From: an uncultured archaeon
GTDB lineage: Archaea; Thermoproteota; EX4484-205; JAAOZP01
Direction of reading: 5' to 3'
Assembly (NCBI GenBank): GCA_938045545.1
Contig: CALIBN010000010.1
Span: 46,240-110,239, forward strand
DNA length: 64,000 nucleotides
Shown piece after piece: positions 25,911 to 34,311 of the stretch (within the stretch, counting starts at the first letter, position 1; every line of letters starts with the position of its first letter). The position numbers were made by a program, and so were the translations under genes. The notes under the pieces were generated by a model, which was not told the DNA's origin, made no database searches, and saw nothing but the letters and a program-made list of their open reading frames with translations.

Positions 25911-26711
25911 ATGAGGGAAATGAGGGGGAGGTTCACTATTTACGAGCAGCCTGAGCTTAGAGAGCCCCTGCTCATACTCGGGTTCAGAGGGTGGGCTGAC
26001 GCTGGAAGAATATCAAGCGGATGCGTAGGCTACTTGGTGAGAAAACTGGGGGCAAGAAGGTTTGGCGAAATGGTTCCAGACGATTTCTACATTCTTCAAA
26101 ACTCTCGGCCATTAGGATGGATTGAAGAGGGCATTATAAGAAGGATAGAGTGGCCCTCTACAGAATTATTCTACTATAAGAATAGTCTTGGAGGAAATGA
26201 TTTGATACTCCTGCTTGCCGACGAGCCTAATTTCAAGCCTAACGAATACGCTGAGGAAATTGTTAATTTAGCAATCTCTTACAAGGTGGGGAGAATATAC
26301 GTGATTGGCGGAGTAATTGCTCCAGAGGCTTCGCCCACAGGGGAACAGCAGGTGGAAGCAGTTGTCGGAGATCCCGGGTTGAAAGCCGAGTTGAAAAAAT
26401 ACGGGATAGGATACGTGACATATGGGAGCAGTAGGCAGCTCGCGCCAGTAGGCATCCACTCGCTTCTCGTGCTCGCCTGCCAGAGAAAAGGTATTGACGT
26501 GGTAAGCCTATGGGGGCGTGCTCCACCCTTTGCCAACATATATCCTAAAAGCATTCACGCAGTCCTTGAGAAACTGGTTGAAATGTTGAAAATAGACCTT
26601 GACCTTGAGGATATTGAAAAGACCAGTAGAGACTACGAAAGGTTGATGGAGGAGGCAGCCAGACAACAGGAATCAAGCGAGAGTAGAAGGCAGCCAGAGT
26701 ATTTCTATTGA
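25911..26711 (+). CDS. PAC2 family protein (proteasome assembly chaperone-like)
   Basis: Homologue of the PAC2/PbaB group, thought to help proteasome assembly in archaea and eukaryotes. Of the 266 residues, ILGFRGWADAGRISSGCVGY, NDLILLLADEPNFKPNEYA, YVIGGVIAPEA and GIHSLLVLACQRKGIDVVSL mark the family core. The C-terminal 40 residues are a charged helix. Monocistronic on the plus strand. Confidence 0.85.
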   Translation: MREMRGRFTIYEQPELREPLLILGFRGWADAGRISSGCVGYLVRKLGARRFGEMVPDDFYILQNSRPLGWIEEGIIRRIEWPSTELFYYKNSLGGNDLILLLADEPNFKPNEYAEEIVNLAISYKVGRIYVIGGVIAPEASPTGEQQVEAVVGDPGLKAELKKYGIGYVTYGSSRQLAPVGIHSLLVLACQRKGIDVVSLWGRAPPFANIYPKSIHAVLEKLVEMLKIDLDLEDIEKTSRDYERLMEEAARQQESSESRRQPEYFY

Positions 26712-26734
26712 GAAAACTTTTTCAGCAGCCTTCA

Positions 26735-27240
26735 ACTGCCCAATAACCTTTTAACAATTAAATTACAATTAAAAAGTAGCTTTCTTAACAGTAAGGAGAG
26801 CCTTAACATAAGACCAAACAGAAAAATGCCGCAAAGCTTCTTAGCAACCAGGTATTCAAGCCTACCTTTAACAACCTCGTGCTCCCCACCCCCCGACCAG
26901 TATTGGGTAGCTAATGAAAACCTCTGTGAAGCCGTTTAATGCACTACTTCAAAATAGTCCTCAACACTATTCCCTCGTGCGAGATAAGTAACAGTCGCGT
27001 CAAAAGGAATGGTTTACAGCCCATTCCCTTCAACAGGTCAAAAAAACCTCTCTACCTCCTCAGCCTTCAAATGGTTCTTGGGCCCACCCATGTGTAGCTT
27101 TATTGTATTTATTGTAACAACCTCGTTTTCGAAAGGCATTTCAATCCTTAAAGCCTCAAGGAAATATTTGTCCAAACCTTGGAAAAAAGGAAACCGGTCT
27201 GTATAGTGCTGCAAGACGTTTCTCCAAGGTAGCGTTGCTA
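26735..27240 (-). pseudogene. Decayed gene(s) of unknown family
   Basis: No intact gene lies in 26712-27244. The minus strand reads LPWRNVLQHYTDRFPFFQGL, DKYFLEALRIEMPFENEVV, TINTIKLHMGGPKNHLKAEE and VERFF. After a T-run indel it continues as DLLKGMGCKPFLLTRLLL to a stop at 26944-26946. Further down, TQYWSGGGEHEVVKGRLEYL then a hydrophobic LRLSLLLRKLLFNCNLIVKR is readable before a stop. Coding-like character with a frameshift supports decay. I do not recognise the protein. Confidence 0.5.
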
Positions 27241-27244
27241 GCGC

Positions 27245-28042
27245 CTATCCTTCGATTTCTGTTGCGCTTGGTTCGTTCTCATAGGCTGTTTGCCACTGCA
27301 CGTGACCCGTGTAGCTTATTGTAGTACTGCCTAAGTTCCCTATGACAAGCGTGTGGTAGTGGTACCGATTGTACGGCGGATACAGTGAAATGCTTGCATG
27401 GCCTCCGTATACTAGTGTGCCATGGGCGGTTCCAGGATCGACATTATAGTCAATTACACCAATGAATAATGGTCCGTTAGAAGGCGACCAGTCTACTATT
27501 ACGTTGACACGCACAAGGGTATAGCCACCATACTCGTCTCCATATCCCGGCGCCAAAGTGCCTCCTATATCGAATGTTATGATCGCATCTATACTTGCAT
27601 CAGCTAACTCAAACACTTCCCATATGATGGGGCGTTTGTAGCCCCCCTCGTACTCCACGTATCCACTGTATACTCCAAATTTTAAAGACGCTATGGGTTC
27701 TCCAGGCTTCAAAGAATCTATGTGAAACGAAAGTTTAACCGGTTTTGGAGGATTTAATGCTGACCGTTCCTTCAGCAGTTTTCTAACTTCATTCGGCATA
27801 CCTCCAATTATTTTAAAGGTTATGAAATACTTGGATGATGGAGTACGGAGGATATTATTTCTGATAACCGTTGGGTTAATGGCACGCTTTTCGATAAGCA
27901 GTTCTCTCGCGTTGCCCGAGGACAGTTTTCCTCTGGATACTGGGAGTGTAATTATTTCAGGGGGGTTTGCATAGATAATTAAGATGCTAGATAACATTGT
28001 TAGAATTATTAATAGTTGCAATAACTTTAACTTCCCCACCAT
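27245..28042 (-). CDS. Secreted protein of unknown function
   Basis: A 265-residue protein with a clear signal-like N-terminus: Lys-containing start, hydrophobic LLQLLIILTMLSSILIIY, then ANPPEI. The body is rich in Gly, Tyr and beta-prone segments (SLKFGVYSGYVEYEGGYKRP, IDAIITFDIGGTLAPGYGDE, PPYNRYHYHTLVIGNLGS). It has no cysteine, as expected for an extracellular archaeal protein. No catalytic motif recognised. An AT-rich promoter region precedes it. Confidence 0.7.
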   Translation of the reverse strand: MVGKLKLLQLLIILTMLSSILIIYANPPEIITLPVSRGKLSSGNARELLIEKRAINPTVIRNNILRTPSSKYFITFKIIGGMPNEVRKLLKERSALNPPKPVKLSFHIDSLKPGEPIASLKFGVYSGYVEYEGGYKRPIIWEVFELADASIDAIITFDIGGTLAPGYGDEYGGYTLVRVNVIVDWSPSNGPLFIGVIDYNVDPGTAHGTLVYGGHASISLYPPYNRYHYHTLVIGNLGSTTISYTGHVQWQTAYENEPSATEIEG

Positions 28043-28071
28043 ACTCCCACCGTGCTATTAATGAGTCAATA

Positions 28072-28284
28072 TCACTTATAAATTTTTTTTAAAAGTTGTA
28101 AAAAATGCTGCTGATTTAAACATATGTTCAGAAAAAATACTCTATCAAAAGTAGACTTAAATAGAGTGAGAATAAAAAAGCGAATACATTTATGCCGGGA
28201 CTGAGAAAACAACCCCGATGTGGATCTAGCCGGAGAGTTCAGCAATATCCGCAATAAGTCAACGAACTCGCTTCTCCCTGGCAT
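28072..28284 (-). CDS. Doubtful small reading frame
   Basis: A 70-residue reading beginning MPGRSEFVDLLRILLNSPAR. The first 30 residues look protein-like, the rest drifts into AT-rich Phe/Leu codons. It could be the remnant of a larger gene. Low support. Confidence 0.25.
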   Translation of the reverse strand: MPGRSEFVDLLRILLNSPARSTSGLFSQSRHKCIRFFILTLFKSTFDRVFFLNICLNQQHFLQLLKKIYK

Positions 28285-28312
28285 TTAATGGTATCGCTCC
28301 CTTTCAACTTCT

Positions 28313-28447
28313 TTAAGCAATTTTTCTGCCTAGTTCCGCAATAACCACCTTTAGGTAGCTGAATTCCCCTAGTGCGCCAGTTCCACACCCATTTTTAATT
28401 TTGATCATTACCTTTTCCTCTGTAACTCCTCCCAAGTGATCAATCAT
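28313..28447 (-). CDS. Small unknown protein, 44 residues
   Basis: Too short for usual gene calls, but coding-like: ATG, then MIDHLGGVTEEKVMIKIKNG, CGTGALGEFSYLKVVIAELG and RKIA. Two alternating charged and hydrophobic segments suggest a compact fold. No family recognised. The rest of the 28043-28567 gap is AT-rich with no other feature seen. Confidence 0.35.
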   Translation of the reverse strand: MIDHLGGVTEEKVMIKIKNGCGTGALGEFSYLKVVIAELGRKIA

Positions 28448-28567
28448 CTTACAATTTACTTTTTGATTCTAATTCTATAATCTTTTTTCTATCAATAGCT
28501 TCTAAGCACATTTTATCAATAATATGTCACGTGCTCAAATCCAAGCACTCCCACCTTTTTTATGCTT

Positions 28568-29617
28568 TTATTGGCTTATTACCCACGTGTTCCCCATGCT
28601 ATCGGCAGGCAAATATTTTTTCTGTCTAGGTTTAAAGGCTAGTAAAGCAATTCCTGCGATTGTCATGATGAGGCCTATGCTTGCCATGACGCTGCCAATT
28701 ATCTTCCCCCCGAAGATTGTTGAGACAGTTGTTTTCTCCTGCCATTCTAGTGCCGCATGGATAATTATTTTTTCATCTACATCTTTTAAAGGGTTTTCAA
28801 CGACGAAGCATACGCTGAACGCTGAGCCCACCTGGTCTTCTGTTAGCGAGATGTTGAAGCTTGAAGAGTTGACGTTCTCCTGCTCAAGTATGACAGTGTA
28901 GTTTTTGCCAGCAAGCCAATTCCAATAGTTAGGATACGTCATAACGTAGAAGTTGAACCTGTTTCCATTCATCTCCGTAGCGTTGCCCCTGAGCCTGAAA
29001 TCCTTGGCCTCTTCGATTAAAACCTGAGGGGGTGAAGCCACGTAGTCGGTGCAATCTGTTCTCGAAGATCTCTCAATCCAGCTGATCGTTGAGTCAACGA
29101 AGACCGTTGGCTCTACTCCCGGCTCATGTTCCTCAACGACAAAATAGATCGCGTCGGGCAGGTTTTCCTTCAAGGCTATTGAGAAGTTGATGCTAACTGA
29201 GGTTTTACCCTTCTCCTCGAAGTAAGCCTTGTAGGATAAGCCTGCTTTCCATAGGTCGAAGTTAACACGGTCGAAAACGTAGAAGTTGAAAGGCTTCTGG
29301 GGGGATGATTGTTCAACTGCATTCACTGTTATCACGAAGCCCCTTTCCTCCCCGGAGAAAGGAGGCGTGGCCCCCCAGCATGCCTCGTACTTCAAGGGGG
29401 TTTCCACTCTGAGAACCTTTTCGACAAGTTTCTCGCTGACAGTTTTCCATCCGGCTGAAACACTTAGGGTTTCCCCTTCAACCAGTGTTCGGCTTCTAGG
29501 CTCCCAACCGACATCTGCCGGAACAATTATCGCGGTGAAGACCCCAACTGCGAACAGTATTAAACCCGCTATAAACGCTATTTTTTGAATAGGATTAGTC
29601 AAATTCCACTCGATCAT
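28568..29617 (-). CDS. Membrane protein with two extracellular beta domains
   Basis: The start chosen is MIEWNLTNPIQK at 29617, about 25 bases after a TATA-like AAATTTATATCG on the minus strand; a longer reading adds 41 unlikely residues. There are hydrophobic helices near the N-terminus (IAFIAGLILFAVGVFTAIIV) and C-terminus (GSVMASIGLIMTIAGIALLA). Between them two similar halves share the pattern FNFYVFDRVNFDLWKAGLSY / FNFYVMTYPNYWNWLAGKNY, an internal duplication. Probably a surface protein anchored at both ends. Function unknown. Confidence 0.7.
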   Translation of the reverse strand: MIEWNLTNPIQKIAFIAGLILFAVGVFTAIIVPADVGWEPRSRTLVEGETLSVSAGWKTVSEKLVEKVLRVETPLKYEACWGATPPFSGEERGFVITVNAVEQSSPQKPFNFYVFDRVNFDLWKAGLSYKAYFEEKGKTSVSINFSIALKENLPDAIYFVVEEHEPGVEPTVFVDSTISWIERSSRTDCTDYVASPPQVLIEEAKDFRLRGNATEMNGNRFNFYVMTYPNYWNWLAGKNYTVILEQENVNSSSFNISLTEDQVGSAFSVCFVVENPLKDVDEKIIIHAALEWQEKTTVSTIFGGKIIGSVMASIGLIMTIAGIALLAFKPRQKKYLPADSMGNTWVISQ

Positions 29618-29744
29618 GTTTAAAGTCTCGATATAAATTTTTCTCGGCCGCATTAAAGTATTCAACGCTTTCGAAGAACACATTGCGTAATAAAGGTGAA
29701 CAACTGGAAGAAGATCCCCAGCGAGGAAACTTTGGTACACTTGT

Positions 29745-30539
29745 TTATGCCTCTAGTTCCCCGATCTTCCCGAGGAAGACCAAGTCTAAGCTATATGCTT
29801 CAGCCTCCTGAAGATTTACCGAGCCTGTTTTCAAGAAGCCCCTCAGCTCCTCGGATATTCTCTCAGGATTGTTAACTATGAGTTTCCCAATGTTCTCGTT
29901 GAAAGCCGGCATTAAAAGTATTTCAACAGCGTTTTTTAGCAAGGCCTTAACCCAGACAGGTATCACATACCTGTAGCCGAGATCATCGAGAAGCTCTACA
30001 GCCGGGTGGAAATGCCCGACTACGACTCTCCTAACATTGTCCCAACCTTTCTTTTCGAGAATAGTGTCAACTCTCTTATGACCATGCGTGAAGAGAACAC
30101 CATTAGCCAATAATCCGTCAGGATCCATTAGCTCAACCCCCTCCGGCAGGACAGCATAAAGATCCCCGTCGTGGTTCCCGGGAACAATCCCAACCCATTC
30201 AAACCTGCTAACTATTATTCGCATGAACTCTGGGATCTCCATCCACTCAAGCCCTCGAGGGCCGTATACAGTGTGCTTCAAGTCTCCAAGGATTAAGAGC
30301 CGACTAGCAGACGTTTTCTCAGCAAGGCTTAAGATGCGCGTAAGGATCCTCTTGGTTAGGCTCGGAAGCTTGATTCCCTTAAGCCTTATCTCACCCTCAT
30401 AACCTATATGCGTATCTGCAATAACTAGTGTTTCTCCGGCAAGTAGAGCCGGCTCGCCTTTAATAAGCTTAAATCCTCTTCCCGCGTTCAAGACCAAGGT
30501 AATAAGCGGGATGATTGAAGATAAGGATAGCGTTGACAA
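29745..30539 (-). CDS. Archaeal SbcD/Mre11-related phosphoesterase
   Basis: Calcineurin-like metallophosphoesterase of the group annotated as SbcD-related archaeal phosphoesterase. All metal motifs are present: VIADTHIG, LLILGDLKHT, GIVPGNHDGDL, LFTHGHKR and VVGHFHP. The N-terminal reading overlaps the divergent SWIM gene by 29 bases; a TTG start near 30497 (LVLNAGRGF) would remove most of this. Substrate unknown. Confidence 0.85.
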   Translation of the reverse strand: MSTLSLSSIIPLITLVLNAGRGFKLIKGEPALLAGETLVIADTHIGYEGEIRLKGIKLPSLTKRILTRILSLAEKTSASRLLILGDLKHTVYGPRGLEWMEIPEFMRIIVSRFEWVGIVPGNHDGDLYAVLPEGVELMDPDGLLANGVLFTHGHKRVDTILEKKGWDNVRRVVVGHFHPAVELLDDLGYRYVIPVWVKALLKNAVEILLMPAFNENIGKLIVNNPERISEELRGFLKTGSVNLQEAEAYSLDLVFLGKIGELEA

Positions 30540-30921
30540 GATGCCTGAGGAGATAGCTAGGCTTCTTAAGACTCAGGGTATGACACGTGAGTGCGAGGAG
30601 AAGATCATAAGTGCTTTCGGTGAAAGAGGCAGAAGAGCCTTGAAGACAGTTGTTTCAAAAAGGGTGAAGAAGTACGTTCTTCAGCCTTCGAACAGGATTA
30701 GGTGGATTATCGTTGGCAGGGAGGAGGAGTACCTCGTTATCCCGCTGGTGAAGTATTGTTCTTGCCGCGATTTCTTCTATTACATAATGAACGGAGAAGC
30801 ATACGCCTGCTATCACCTTCTGGCGCAAATAATTGCTGAGTTCTCGGGATTATATGACGAAGTAAGAGAATTAGACGAGGTCTATGATAGGGTTATTGCT
30901 TCAAGGCTCTTCATATACTAG
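30511..30921 (+). CDS. SWIM zinc-finger protein
   Basis: A 136-residue protein with a complete SWIM motif: Cys83-x-Cys85, then Cys100-x-His102 (KYCSCRDF ... AYACYHLLA). Small archaeal SWIM proteins are often linked with recombination functions (the Rad51-paralogue-associated SWS1 type). Pairing head-to-head with a SbcD/Mre11-related phosphoesterase fits a DNA-repair theme, which is inference. Confidence 0.85.
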   Translation: MIEDKDSVDKMPEEIARLLKTQGMTRECEEKIISAFGERGRRALKTVVSKRVKKYVLQPSNRIRWIIVGREEEYLVIPLVKYCSCRDFFYYIMNGEAYACYHLLAQIIAEFSGLYDEVRELDEVYDRVIASRLFIY

Positions 30922-31076
30922 AGCCTACAGCTTGAAGAGACTCTCGTGGCTCAGATTAATAACTAACCTAGCACTTTTCAACAACTATTGAAAAAACTGT
31001 TACTATTGCGAGGCGAGTGAAGGATCAATGGGCTGGAGAAGAAGACCCCATGAATGGTTTCAAGAGTATTCATATA

Positions 31077-31757
31077 CTAGCACGGATGTAGACGGAATAT
31101 CTCGTAAGTCAGCCAGGCCGCCACCGTCCAGGCTGCTAAAACACCGTCGTAGACTGAAACCTTCTCCCCCGTCACGCTCCATATTTCATCAGAGGGTCTT
31201 CCCCTAGGGTAGGCTCCGATTAGGAAGCATGTTGGAACACCGTCTTCTGAAACACTCTTAACGTAGTCTCGGATTTCAACCATCCTGCCAACATGTGTGA
31301 AGAGTATTCTACGAGGGTACTCGTCTAAAACCCTTAAAGCATCCTTTTTAGACACTGTTTCCATAAGGATTCTTCCACCCGGGCTCAGGATTCTGCCTTT
31401 GGAGAGAAGCTTCTCCATCAGCCCTATGAAGTTCCAGTAGGTCGCTGGAAACCTTATTCTCTCCCTCGGGACAATCCATTTTCCGGCTACAGTGTGCACC
31501 ACCACCCCTAGTTTCCCAGCCCTGTAGACCGGGGAGTCTGAAACTATTTTAAGACAGGTGTGTAAAATATCCGGCCGGCCTCTTTTCCAACTGTTTTCAA
31601 GCCTAAGAATAGCCTTATGGTGGATGCTTCTCTCAAGCATTGTTTCCAAGGGATTTTTACCCTTTTTAACAGCGTTTTTAACAACCTGCGGGTGGGCGGC
31701 AATCTCCCTGGGAACAAGCTCGAGACTCGAGTCGAAAAAGCATATGAGACTCTTCAT
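31077..31757 (-). CDS. nep1: rRNA pseudouridine N1-methyltransferase Nep1
   Basis: SPOUT-class methyltransferase (Emg1/Nep1) that methylates a pseudouridine of 16S rRNA during small-subunit assembly. The 226 residues include CFFDSSLELVPREI, RGRPDILHTCLKIVSDSP, the SAM-site part TCFLIGAYPRGR and the C-terminal VLAAWTVAAWLTYEIFR, typical of Nep1. Divergent from the S19e gene whose product is an assembly neighbour of Nep1 in eukaryotes. Confidence 0.93.
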   Translation of the reverse strand: MKSLICFFDSSLELVPREIAAHPQVVKNAVKKGKNPLETMLERSIHHKAILRLENSWKRGRPDILHTCLKIVSDSPVYRAGKLGVVVHTVAGKWIVPRERIRFPATYWNFIGLMEKLLSKGRILSPGGRILMETVSKKDALRVLDEYPRRILFTHVGRMVEIRDYVKSVSEDGVPTCFLIGAYPRGRPSDEIWSVTGEKVSVYDGVLAAWTVAAWLTYEIFRLHPC

Positions 31758-31819
31758 CCCTAGTCCTCCCCCTGCTAAACCTTATAAAACCTTTGCTTCC
31801 AGAGGGAGACTGAAGACTG

Positions 31820-32248
31820 TTGGAGGCTGTTCACGTTAAGGCGGTTCCGGCGGACATTCTGATAGAAAGGATTGCAGAATACCTTAGGGAGAACGTTAAA
31901 GAGGTAAATCCCCCTAAGTGGGCTCTTTTCGTTAAAACAGGTAGCCACAGGGAGAGGCCTCCGGATCGTTTAGACTGGTGGTATGTTAGAGCCGCCTCGA
32001 TACTCAGGAGGCTTTACATAAAGGGCCCGACGGGTGTTTCAAGGCTAAGGAAAGCATACGGAGGCAGGAAGAAATACCCGATGAGGAGGGCGCATAAGGT
32101 TAGGGCAGGTGGAGCAGTAATCAGAAAGATTCTTCAGCAGCTTGAAGCAGCAGGTCTCGTCAGCAAGTCGAACAAGGGCAGGTGGCTCACGCCGAAGGGA
32201 GTCTCACTCCTGGACAGGCTGTCCCGTGAGGCTGTTGGAAAAGGGTAG
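31820..32248 (+). CDS. rps19e: 30S ribosomal protein S19e
   Basis: Archaeal/eukaryotic winged-helix ribosomal protein, 142 residues from TTG. AVPADILIERIAEYLRENV, DRLDWWYVRAASILRRLYI, GPTGVSRLRKAYGGRKKY and ILQQLEAAGLVSKSNKGRWL are diagnostic. First gene of the plus-strand chain S19e-PDCD5-L39e-L31e-aIF6-LX-pfdA-ftsY. Confidence 0.95.
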   Translation: MEAVHVKAVPADILIERIAEYLRENVKEVNPPKWALFVKTGSHRERPPDRLDWWYVRAASILRRLYIKGPTGVSRLRKAYGGRKKYPMRRAHKVRAGGAVIRKILQQLEAAGLVSKSNKGRWLTPKGVSLLDRLSREAVGKG

Positions 32249-32256
32249 TTGAAGAA

Positions 32257-32568
32257 ATGAGTGAGGACGAGGAGATTGCAAGAATACTTGAACAGCGGCG
32301 TAGACAGATGGAGAAGGATCTTGAGGAAAGAAGGCGTAGGCAGGAGGAGCAGACGGTTATAAAGACTTTAAGCAGGATTGTCTTCACTCCGGAGGCTAGG
32401 AGCCGTTTGAACAATCTCAGGCTGGTTAAGCCCCAGCTTGCAGAACAGGTTGAAAAATACCTTATAGCTCTGGCGCAACAGGGTAAGCTTAAAATACCTG
32501 TTGAAGACGAGTATTTGAAGGAGGTCTTGGAGAGAATATACTTGTCTTCAAAAAGAGGAATGAGGTGA
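32257..32568 (+). CDS. PDCD5-family DNA-binding protein
   Basis: Small helical archaeal protein (PDCD5/TFAR19 family), 103 residues. EEIARILEQRRRQMEKDLEE followed by a long charged helix and TPEARSRLNNLRLVKPQLAE matches the family. Between S19e and L39e, the standard archaeal neighbourhood. Precise role unknown. Confidence 0.92.
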   Translation: MSEDEEIARILEQRRRQMEKDLEERRRRQEEQTVIKTLSRIVFTPEARSRLNNLRLVKPQLAEQVEKYLIALAQQGKLKIPVEDEYLKEVLERIYLSSKRGMR

Positions 32569-32574
32569 GGAGAA

Positions 32575-32730
32575 CTGGCTAGAAGCAAGACAGTTGGGAA
32601 GAAGCTACGCCTGCAGGCTGAGTTGAAGAGATCCTATTCCGTGCCAACCTGGGTAATAGCTAAGACACGTGGGAAAGTCAGGTTCACGCATCGTTGGAGA
32701 AACTGGAGAAGGAGCAGGATCAAGCTTTAG
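32575..32730 (+). CDS. rpl39e: 50S ribosomal protein L39e with a CTG start
   Basis: Small basic exit-tunnel protein, 51 residues as usual. The reading is M(CTG)-ARSKTVGKKLRLQAELKR, then SYSVPTWVIAKTRGKVRFTH and RWRNWRRSRIKL, a complete L39e. An in-frame TGA lies only three codons upstream (32566-32568) and the two codons between are GGA and GAA, so no ATG, GTG or TTG start is possible; CTG is the only candidate. A GAGGTGAGG ribosome-binding site lies just upstream. Confidence 0.9.
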   Translation: MARSKTVGKKLRLQAELKRSYSVPTWVIAKTRGKVRFTHRWRNWRRSRIKL

Positions 32731-32741
32731 GGTGGTCGGCT

Positions 32742-33011
32742 ATGAGCAGTAAGGCTGAGGAGACTGTTTTCACAATAAATCTTTCAAGAGTCAAGAACGC
32801 ACCCTTCCCGGATAGGCGTGAGGTTGCTATTCGAAAGATCCGAGAGAAGGCTTCCAAGGCTTTCAAGGGTAAGAGAATAATCATGGGGAGTGATTTGAAT
32901 GAGTATGTTCACTCCAACCTCGGGAGGGTTTTGAAGGGTCGTCTGAGGGTTCTCGCCGTAGTTAAAGAGGACGAGGTTCTTCTAAGGCTCCAGAGTCAAG
33001 GTCAGCGATAA
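32742..33011 (+). CDS. rpl31e: 50S ribosomal protein L31e
   Basis: Archaeal/eukaryotic protein at the tunnel exit, 89 residues from MSSKAEETVFTINLSR. KIREKASKAFKGKRIIMGSD and LRVLAVVKEDEVLLRLQ match the family. A longer reading (from 32694) would overlap L39e and is less likely. Confidence 0.94.
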   Translation: MSSKAEETVFTINLSRVKNAPFPDRREVAIRKIREKASKAFKGKRIIMGSDLNEYVHSNLGRVLKGRLRVLAVVKEDEVLLRLQSQGQR

Positions 33012-33014
33012 GTC

Positions 33015-33683
33015 ATGGAAGTAGCAAGGGCCTCGATCTGGAAGACTCCCTTCATAGGAGCCTACTCAAAGGTCTTCGGGGTTAACGCTGTGGTCAATAA
33101 GAACGCGCCCCAGGGCTTCCTGAGGAGGCTTAGGGATTTTCTAAGAGTTGACTCGATAGCGTTGACAAACATAGGCGGTGTTCACGCTGTCTCGTCGATG
33201 ATAGCGGTGAATTCGAACTTCATAATCGCCCCGGACACTGTTGAGGATGAGGAGCTGAGGGAGCTGGAGTCGCTTGGAAAGGAGATAATGAGGGTTGAAA
33301 GCAGGCTTAAAGCATGGGGGAACATGATGATTCTCTCAGATAAGGGAGCGCTTTTCTCGACGAGGGTTCCAAGGAGCGAGGCTAAAGCGATAGTTGACTT
33401 CCTCGGGGTCGACTATGATTTCGCAAGCCTTGCCAACTATGTTGCGATAGGTGCTCTCGCGGTACCCGGTGAGGAGCTCTGCTTCGCCTCCAGGCTTCTG
33501 TCAGAGCGGGAGAAGAGGACTCTGGGAGACGTTTTGAAGCTCAGGGTTTACACGGTGTCGGTTAACGACGGGCTGGCTTTCATAAGGCTCGGAATGCTCG
33601 CAAGCCCATATGGGGTGCTTGTTGGAGAATCTACAACCGGGGCTGAGCTTATGAACATATCCTTAGCACTGAAAAGTTTTTAA
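33015..33683 (+). CDS. eif6: Translation initiation factor aIF6
   Basis: Anti-association factor that binds the large subunit, 222 residues with the pentein fold. IGAYSKVFGVNAVVNKNAP, LTNIGGVHAVSSMIAVNSN, and ANYVAIGALAVPGEE are typical. Located between L31e and LX, the normal archaeal arrangement. Confidence 0.96.
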   Translation: MEVARASIWKTPFIGAYSKVFGVNAVVNKNAPQGFLRRLRDFLRVDSIALTNIGGVHAVSSMIAVNSNFIIAPDTVEDEELRELESLGKEIMRVESRLKAWGNMMILSDKGALFSTRVPRSEAKAIVDFLGVDYDFASLANYVAIGALAVPGEELCFASRLLSEREKRTLGDVLKLRVYTVSVNDGLAFIRLGMLASPYGVLVGESTTGAELMNISLALKSF

Positions 33684-33707
33684 CAACCCCCGTCTCCAGG
33701 CTCAGGC

Positions 33708-33914
33708 ATGCCCCTGTTTAAAGTGAAAGGCGTGTTTAGAAAGCCTTTGAGGGAGATCCCGTTCTCCATAAGCGTGGAGGCTCCTTCAGCGAAGATCGCC
33801 CTGGAGAAGACCTACTCCATGATAGGGAGTAGGCATCGTGTTAAAAGGGAGAATATTAAAATACTTAGCTTAGAGGAGGTTAAGCCTGAAACCGATGAGC
33901 GAGGAGGAGCTTAG
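33708..33914 (+). CDS. rplX: 50S ribosomal protein LX (L18a/L20a)
   Basis: Archaeal LX, 68 residues. FKVKGVFRKPLREIPFSISV and KIALEKTYSMIGSRHRVKRE are recognisable. Overlaps the prefoldin start by 20 bases. Confidence 0.92.
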   Translation: MPLFKVKGVFRKPLREIPFSISVEAPSAKIALEKTYSMIGSRHRVKRENIKILSLEEVKPETDERGGA

Positions 33915-34311
33915 GAAAGCCATAACTGAGCTCAGGTCGTTCGAAACCATTATGGAGGAGCTTAGGTCGAGGTACCAGCTTGTAGTGGCATCTATAAACG
34001 ACCTCCAGGTTTCCAAGTCCGCCCTAGAAGAGATTTCTAAGGCGGGCGAGGGTGTTGAGCTTTTCCTGGACATAGGTGGAGGAGTCTACGGTAAGGCGGT
34101 TTTAAAAGACACTAACAGGTTTCTCGTAAACACCGGGTCGGGAATACTTATTGAGAGAAGCCTAGAGGAGACTCTTAAAATGGTTGAGAAAAGGCTTAGC
34201 GAGCTGAACGACGCGCGTGGATCCATAGAGACCCAGATGAGCAATCTCCAAGCCAGGATAGAGGAAAGCAGGAGCAGGGTTCAACTGCTTTACGAGAAGC
34301 TTAGGAAATAG
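33895..34311 (+). CDS. pfdA: Prefoldin alpha subunit
   Basis: Chaperone subunit with two long coiled-coil helices separated by a beta region, 138 residues. FETIMEELRSRYQLVVASIN (helix 1), VELFLDIGGGVYGKAVLKD (hairpin) and the C-terminal helix ending RVQLLYEKLRK fit pfdA. Overlaps the ftsY start by one base. Confidence 0.93.
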   Translation: MSEEELRKAITELRSFETIMEELRSRYQLVVASINDLQVSKSALEEISKAGEGVELFLDIGGGVYGKAVLKDTNRFLVNTGSGILIERSLEETLKMVEKRLSELNDARGSIETQMSNLQARIEESRSRVQLLYEKLRK

